From Sciurus carolinensis (Eukaryota > Chordata > Mammalia > Rodentia > Sciuridae), in assembly GCF_902686445.1 (NCBI RefSeq), contig NC_062220.1:90086143-90150142 (forward strand): a DNA stretch of 64,000 bases. Direction: 5' to 3'. Each line of letters opens with the position of its first letter. Positions within the stretch are counted from its first letter, which is position 1. This document shows, piece after piece, positions 60,149 through 64,000 of the stretch. A model generated the notes under the pieces. It did no database searches and was not told the origin of the DNA. It saw only the letters and a list, made by a program, of their open reading frames with translations. The position numbers and the translations under genes are program-made.

Positions 60149-61084
60149 TTCTTTTATTTCAGCCTTCTTGAATGAAGAGGGTTTTAAAATTTCTCCTCCT
60201 TTACCTTCTAAGGGAAAATAGCAAAAAGAAGAAGGAAATTGGGGATCAGAAAAAACAAGAGTCTTGGCTAATATTATGTTGGAGATTAAATGCTTTTGGT
60301 TTTTTCCCATTAATGAGTTTCTAAGTAATAGCCTACAGATTTTTAAAATATATACTTGTTTAAAATGATAAAAATAAGAAATAAACCAAAACTATAATCC
60401 TCAGTTTCAAAGCCCATGCTTCATATTTTGGTTAGGTCAAGCACTCCCTGACTAGATATGAGGGGCTATTCCGTAAATGATTCAATGGAGTGACCAGAAA
60501 CCTAAAATTAAAGCCATATGGAAACTTACTGTGCATATTAAATTGTGTGTAGCAGTGTTAACAGCATCTTGATTTGTGGCTGCAAGTAATAAATGAATTA
60601 TATTAATTTTGTAGCTGCAAGCTAATTTCTCCAGAATTACTTTTTAATAACCAGCATCATGTTCACTGGTAAGATTTAAATACATTTAGGAACAAATTTG
60701 TAGACTTTTAAGTAATGCTAGATTATCATTTTGAAAGCTTAAGAGTTCATTTGCTATTTCCCCTAACACCAAATTTTTAGAGAGGAAACTCTTGCTCAGA
60801 CTGAGTAACTTAGTTGATAAACAACGATGTGCTATTACCCACTGTCAGCATCCTAGCACAGTCAGGTGGAACTGAATTGTGTCAAGAATTTTTTTCCTTT
60901 TACTTTATAGGTGATTTGTCTTTATCATATAGCTGATCATTTTCTCTCCCCTGCTGGACTGAAACTGATCATGCTTTAATGTCAGTGCAAAATTTTGAGC
61001 ATTATGGTTGATTCTCTTAAGTAAGCTAATTTGGGTTGGAGGTGAAGTGTTTGAGTTCCAGAGGTGACTCTCTTGGGTGGAGTT
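60149..61084. other. no gene seen
   Basis: Unrecognised AT-rich sequence. No coding signal. Confidence 0.45.
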
Positions 61085-61205
61085 TTCATTCCACTGTTTA
61101 CTAACTACACAGCTCTGGGCTGGTTTCTGCGCCCCAATTTCCTGACGGGGCTAATAACAGTATATACCCAACATGTTTGGAGGAGTAAATGAGATTGTAC
61201 GCATG
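61085..61205 (+). repeat. MIR SINE, sense, degraded
   Basis: 'tactaactacacagctctgg', 'ccccaatttcctgacggggc' and 'aggagtaaatgagattgtac' follow MIR order. Confidence 0.65.
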
Positions 61206-61221
61206 ACGTCTATAGATGGGG

Positions 61222-61437
61222 TGCTACGATTCAGATGTGGTTTGTCCCCGACAGGCTCCTGTGTTGTTACTGTGGTCTCCCTCAGTGTGCCCATGTTGGA
61301 AGGAGAGACCTTTAAGAGGTGAAGCCTAGTGGGAGGTCCTGAGGTCCAGGGCGCCCTAAGAAGGGAGGGTGGGGCTCCAGTTTCTTTCTTTCTGCCTGCT
61401 TTACCATATGGTTATTGCCTTCTTCATGCACTTCTGC
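61222..61437 (+). mobile_element. older ERVL-MaLR LTR, left part
   Basis: 'tgctacgattcagatgtggt' (LTR start), 'gaagcctagtgggaggtcct' and 'ttgccttcttcatgcacttc' match the first half of a MaLR LTR. It is interrupted at 61438 and resumes at 61863. Confidence 0.82.
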
Positions 61438-61862
61438 TGTTGTGGTTTGGATGTGAGGTGTCCTCCAAAAGCTTATCTGTGAGACAAGGCAAGAAGGTTT
61501 AGAGGAGAAATGATTGGGTTACGAGAACCTTAACCCAATCAGTCGGTTGATCCCCTGATGGGATTAGCTGAGTGGTAACTATATGTGGGTAGGATGTGGG
61601 GATTGGGGTGTGGCTTTGGGGTTGATATTTTGTATCTGGATAGTAGAGATCTCTCTCCCTCTGCTTTCTTATCATCACGTGAGCTCCTTCCCTCCATTGC
61701 ACTCTTCCGCCATGATATTCTGCCTCACCTCAAGCCCCGAGGAATGAAGCCAACCTTCTATGGACTGAAACCTCTGTAACTGTGAGTCCCTCAAGTAAAC
61801 TTTTCTTCCCCTATAGTTGTGCTGGTTGGGCTTTTAGTCATAGAAGTGAAAAAGCTAAGACA
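61438..61862 (+). mobile_element. younger ERVL-MaLR LTR nested in the older one
   Basis: A 425-base solo LTR beginning TGTTGTGGTTTGGATGTGAG and ending AAAAGCTAAGACA. Landmarks are 'cccaatcagtcggttgatcc', 'gggtgtggctttggggttga' with a 'gatattttgtatctgg' TATA-like region, 'ccgccatgatattctgcctc' and 'caagtaaacttttcttcccc'. The flanks tctgc (61433-61437) and tctcc (61863-61867) match at four of five bases, as expected for a MaLR target-site duplication. Confidence 0.9.
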
Positions 61863-62018
61863 TCTCCCTTGATGCCACCATGTGCACACCAGTTGCTATT
61901 AGGTGCACAACAGATAGTCAACCTTTGAAATTGTGAGAAAAAAGAAAATAGACTCTTTTCTTTATAATTGTCCTACCTCAGGTATTTCATTATAGTAACA
62001 AAAAAAGAGACGAATGCA
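61863..62018 (+). mobile_element. older ERVL-MaLR LTR, right part
   Basis: 'ccttgatgccaccatgtgca', 'attgtgagaaaaaagaaaat' and 'acctcaggtatttcattata' complete the LTR begun at 61222, ending near GACGAATGCA. Confidence 0.82.
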
Positions 62019-62104
62019 GGGTCTACTTTAAAGAAGCCTCTTTACATAGGACATACTATAATTCTCTGAGGAACCAAATTTCATGAGATGACTGTGAGGT
62101 GTCT

Positions 62105-62260
62105 GTAGACTGAGCTTGAACTCTAGATCCACCATTTATTGATACTGTGATCTTGGGAAAATTATTTCATTGCTCTAAAACTTACTCTTTATCTGCAAAA
62201 TGAAATTATTACACCAAACCCATCTCTGTACTGTTGGAAGAAATACATCAGGTGAAGTTT
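62105..62260 (+). repeat. MIR SINE, sense
   Basis: 'gcttgaactctagatccacc', 'gatcttgggaaaattatttc' and 'ctttatctgcaaaatgaaat' follow MIR order. Confidence 0.8.
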
Positions 62261-62545
62261 GAAGAAGACCATACAGTGACAGTCATTAATAGCTTTAATA
62301 TTTATTCATTAATATTCATTGCCTTTCTCTTCCATGGGAAGTAACCTTACCTCTGTTAGGTCTCATTTAGGTCAAACGGCCCATTTCCCCTGTCTTCCAA
62401 GTTCTATGTCAAAGGAGATCTCTAACAACAGTGGTGTGAAAAAATCATTCACAGAAGATAAAGAAAAACATTGACAGATAACATAGTGTTTGTATATGGA
62501 TTTGAAAAAAATATATCCAGAAATCCAAGACCTGGTGACATTACT

Positions 62546-62926
62546 TGTCTTGGTCCATTTTCCATTGCATAAGAGAACACCTGAGATGGGGTAATTCATA
62601 AAGGAAAGAGGTTTATTCAGCTCACAGTTCTGGAGACTGGAAGTCCATCCACATCTAATGAGGCTCCATCATGACATTGTGCTGTGTCATGATGTGAAGG
62701 TAAGGAGGAGGGGTAAGGGGTTCAGAGGGAAGGGACAAACATGAGGGACTGGGCTTGCTTCATAGCAACCCATACTCAGGGAACAAATCCAGCCCCTCAA
62801 GAGCAGCATCTATTCTTCTTGATAACCTAATTGCTTCCTAAGGGTCCTACCTCCCAGCCCCACCACAGTGGTGATCAAATTTCAGCATGAGTTTGGGAGG
62901 GGACCAACCACTCTCAAACCATAGCG
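62546..62926 (-). mobile_element. ERVL-MaLR (MST/THE1-like) LTR, antisense
   Basis: 'tgtcttggtccattttccat', 'gggtaattcataaaggaaag', 'cagctcacagttctggagac' and 'cctacctcccagccccacca' match the reverse of MST/THE1-type LTRs. The end near 'caaaccatagc' is one base from the expected CA. Confidence 0.82.
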
Positions 62927-64000
62927 CCACTTACAGCCCAGCTCCAAGAGTACATCTAGGAGGGACCTCGAACCCAGAGAGCACCCCATGCACTCAGTGA
63001 AGAGGGGCTCTATTCAGAAACCCTGAGAATCGGGCTCTGTTCTGACTCCTGTTTCCTTCTCAGATCTTGCACTCTGAGTCTGAGCCCATCCGTGCCTCTA
63101 TGGACAGCTGCAGCCCAGGTCTCTCTTTGGAACTCCAGACCCAGAGAGTTGTCATTCAACCACCTGTTACGTAACCCAGCCAGGACTTTCCACAGGGCAC
63201 TTAGTCTAAACAAGTTAAAAAACAAGGTCCTCATAACTTTCCAGCCCTGAACCTGCCAGGTCCAAGCTGCAAATGTATAACTGCTATCCCACCTTTCTTC
63301 TCTTCCTCTGTTTCCAGATTCAGGCAGAAGTACTATCCTTTCTCTGTACTTATCCTCCCATAAGCCTCTCCTGCCTTTCCAGCATCTTTCACTGAAGCTA
63401 TTTCCTAATGGCTTCCCTAGGTTCTGGTCCTTGCTCTCACTTTGCCAAAGATGCTGATGTGTTCTGTGCATAAAATTCTGACTTTCTGGACCCATGAGAC
63501 ATTCCATGGTGTGGCCCCTGGCCAGCATTCTCAGGCACCTTTTAGAGGAATTCCTGCATTACTCCAAATGCCACATCACACTGAACTTGAAACTCTCGGA
63601 AGTGACCTTCCCTTCCCTTCATTAGGTAAACATTTCTGCTGGAAATTCCCTGCTAGAGTCCTAGAGGGGACTCTTTATAAGTAGCATCCCTCTCTCCCCT
63701 TCGGAGTCAATTGCTTCATAAGGTAAGAAATAAGGCAGGTGGAAGCTGAAGATCAATTGATAAAGTTGAGGTCAGAGATGTCCCTTAGAGTGTAGGATAA
63801 GTGTGCTGGCCAACTCAAATGTGGAACTGAAGAGCCCATTCTGTGTAATCACAGAGGACCCCCAACCCTCTGCAGACTGCCCACATTCCTTAACTTGGAA
63901 CTCTTGAGCACACATAGGAGGAGCATGGCTGAAATAAGGAAGAACTTAGCCCAATTTTCTTTTCCAGTATCTTTCAATTAAAGAGAGAAAGGGAGGCTGG
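62927..64000. other. no gene confirmed; longest open frame of the window
   Basis: A 172-codon reverse frame runs 63528-63010. It shows no signal peptide, domain, repeat of residues or recognisable family, and has a high content of W, R and E that looks like out-of-frame translation. It may overlap an old retroposon (text near 63110-63190). I do not call it a gene. Confidence 0.35.

Noticed and set aside
63010..63528. 172-codon open frame on the reverse strand, the longest in the window
   Set aside because: It has no recognisable domain, signal peptide or splice context, and its residue composition is odd. One frame of this length in 64 kb is expected by chance or from an old retroposon.
1..64000. 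CRISPR array, prophage, operon or toxin-antitoxin system
   Set aside because: The sequence is plainly mammalian, with SINEs, L1s and LTRs throughout, and no spaced direct repeats of the required form.

Overview
This window is ordinary nuclear DNA from a mammal, almost certainly a rodent of the squirrel-related clade (Sciuridae most likely). The main evidence is the set of short interspersed elements. There are tRNA-Ala-derived ID elements (for example 21459, 22309, 30072, 33051) and, more tellingly, composite SINEs in which a 7SL-derived B1-like half is joined to an ID-like half (7555, 14728, 17734, 56066, 57644, 59958). This B1-dID arrangement is known from squirrels, mountain beaver and dormice. 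Base composition is AT-rich, and there are no operons, ribosome binding sites, CRISPR arrays or other prokaryotic features. All repeat-family names here come from recognising the text, not from a database search.

Layout. Positions 1-13600 are nearly continuous old LINE-1 (L1) sequence in reverse orientation, broken by ERVL-MaLR-type LTRs (5246, 9066) and a B1-dID SINE (7555). From 13600 to 24500 there are L2, MIR, SINE and L1 pieces, including a forward L1 fragment spanning the end of ORF1 and the start of ORF2 (17950-18825). From 24500 to 46000 there are more L1 fragments in both orientations, several short 5'-truncated L1 tails, a solo LTR (28508), MaLR LTRs (33975, 36797), MER5-like hAT remnants and an L1 5'-end region (44960-45690). 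From 46000 to 61000 the repeats thin out and long stretches look unique. This is where regulatory or conserved sequence would most likely lie. The last 3 kb hold an LTR inserted inside an older LTR (61222-62018) and another MaLR LTR (62546).

Genes. I found no complete protein-coding gene, tRNA, rRNA or recognisable small RNA gene. One segment, 54290-54394 on the + strand, looks like a terminal coding exon: a good polypyrimidine tract and AG acceptor, 34 charged, coiled-coil-like residues, a TAG stop, and an AATAAA about 680 bases downstream. If it is real, much of the upstream window would be intron of that gene and the remainder intergenic. I could not name the gene. The other open frames are short, have no recognised domain, and mostly overlap repeats.

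I see no new multi-gene system. The most unusual items are a seven-unit telomere-like hexamer array inside a retrotransposon copy bounded by a perfect 14-base target-site duplication (24511-24787), the candidate exon, the nested LTRs with recognisable duplications, and a compound microsatellite that lies wholly within the target-site duplication of an ID element.
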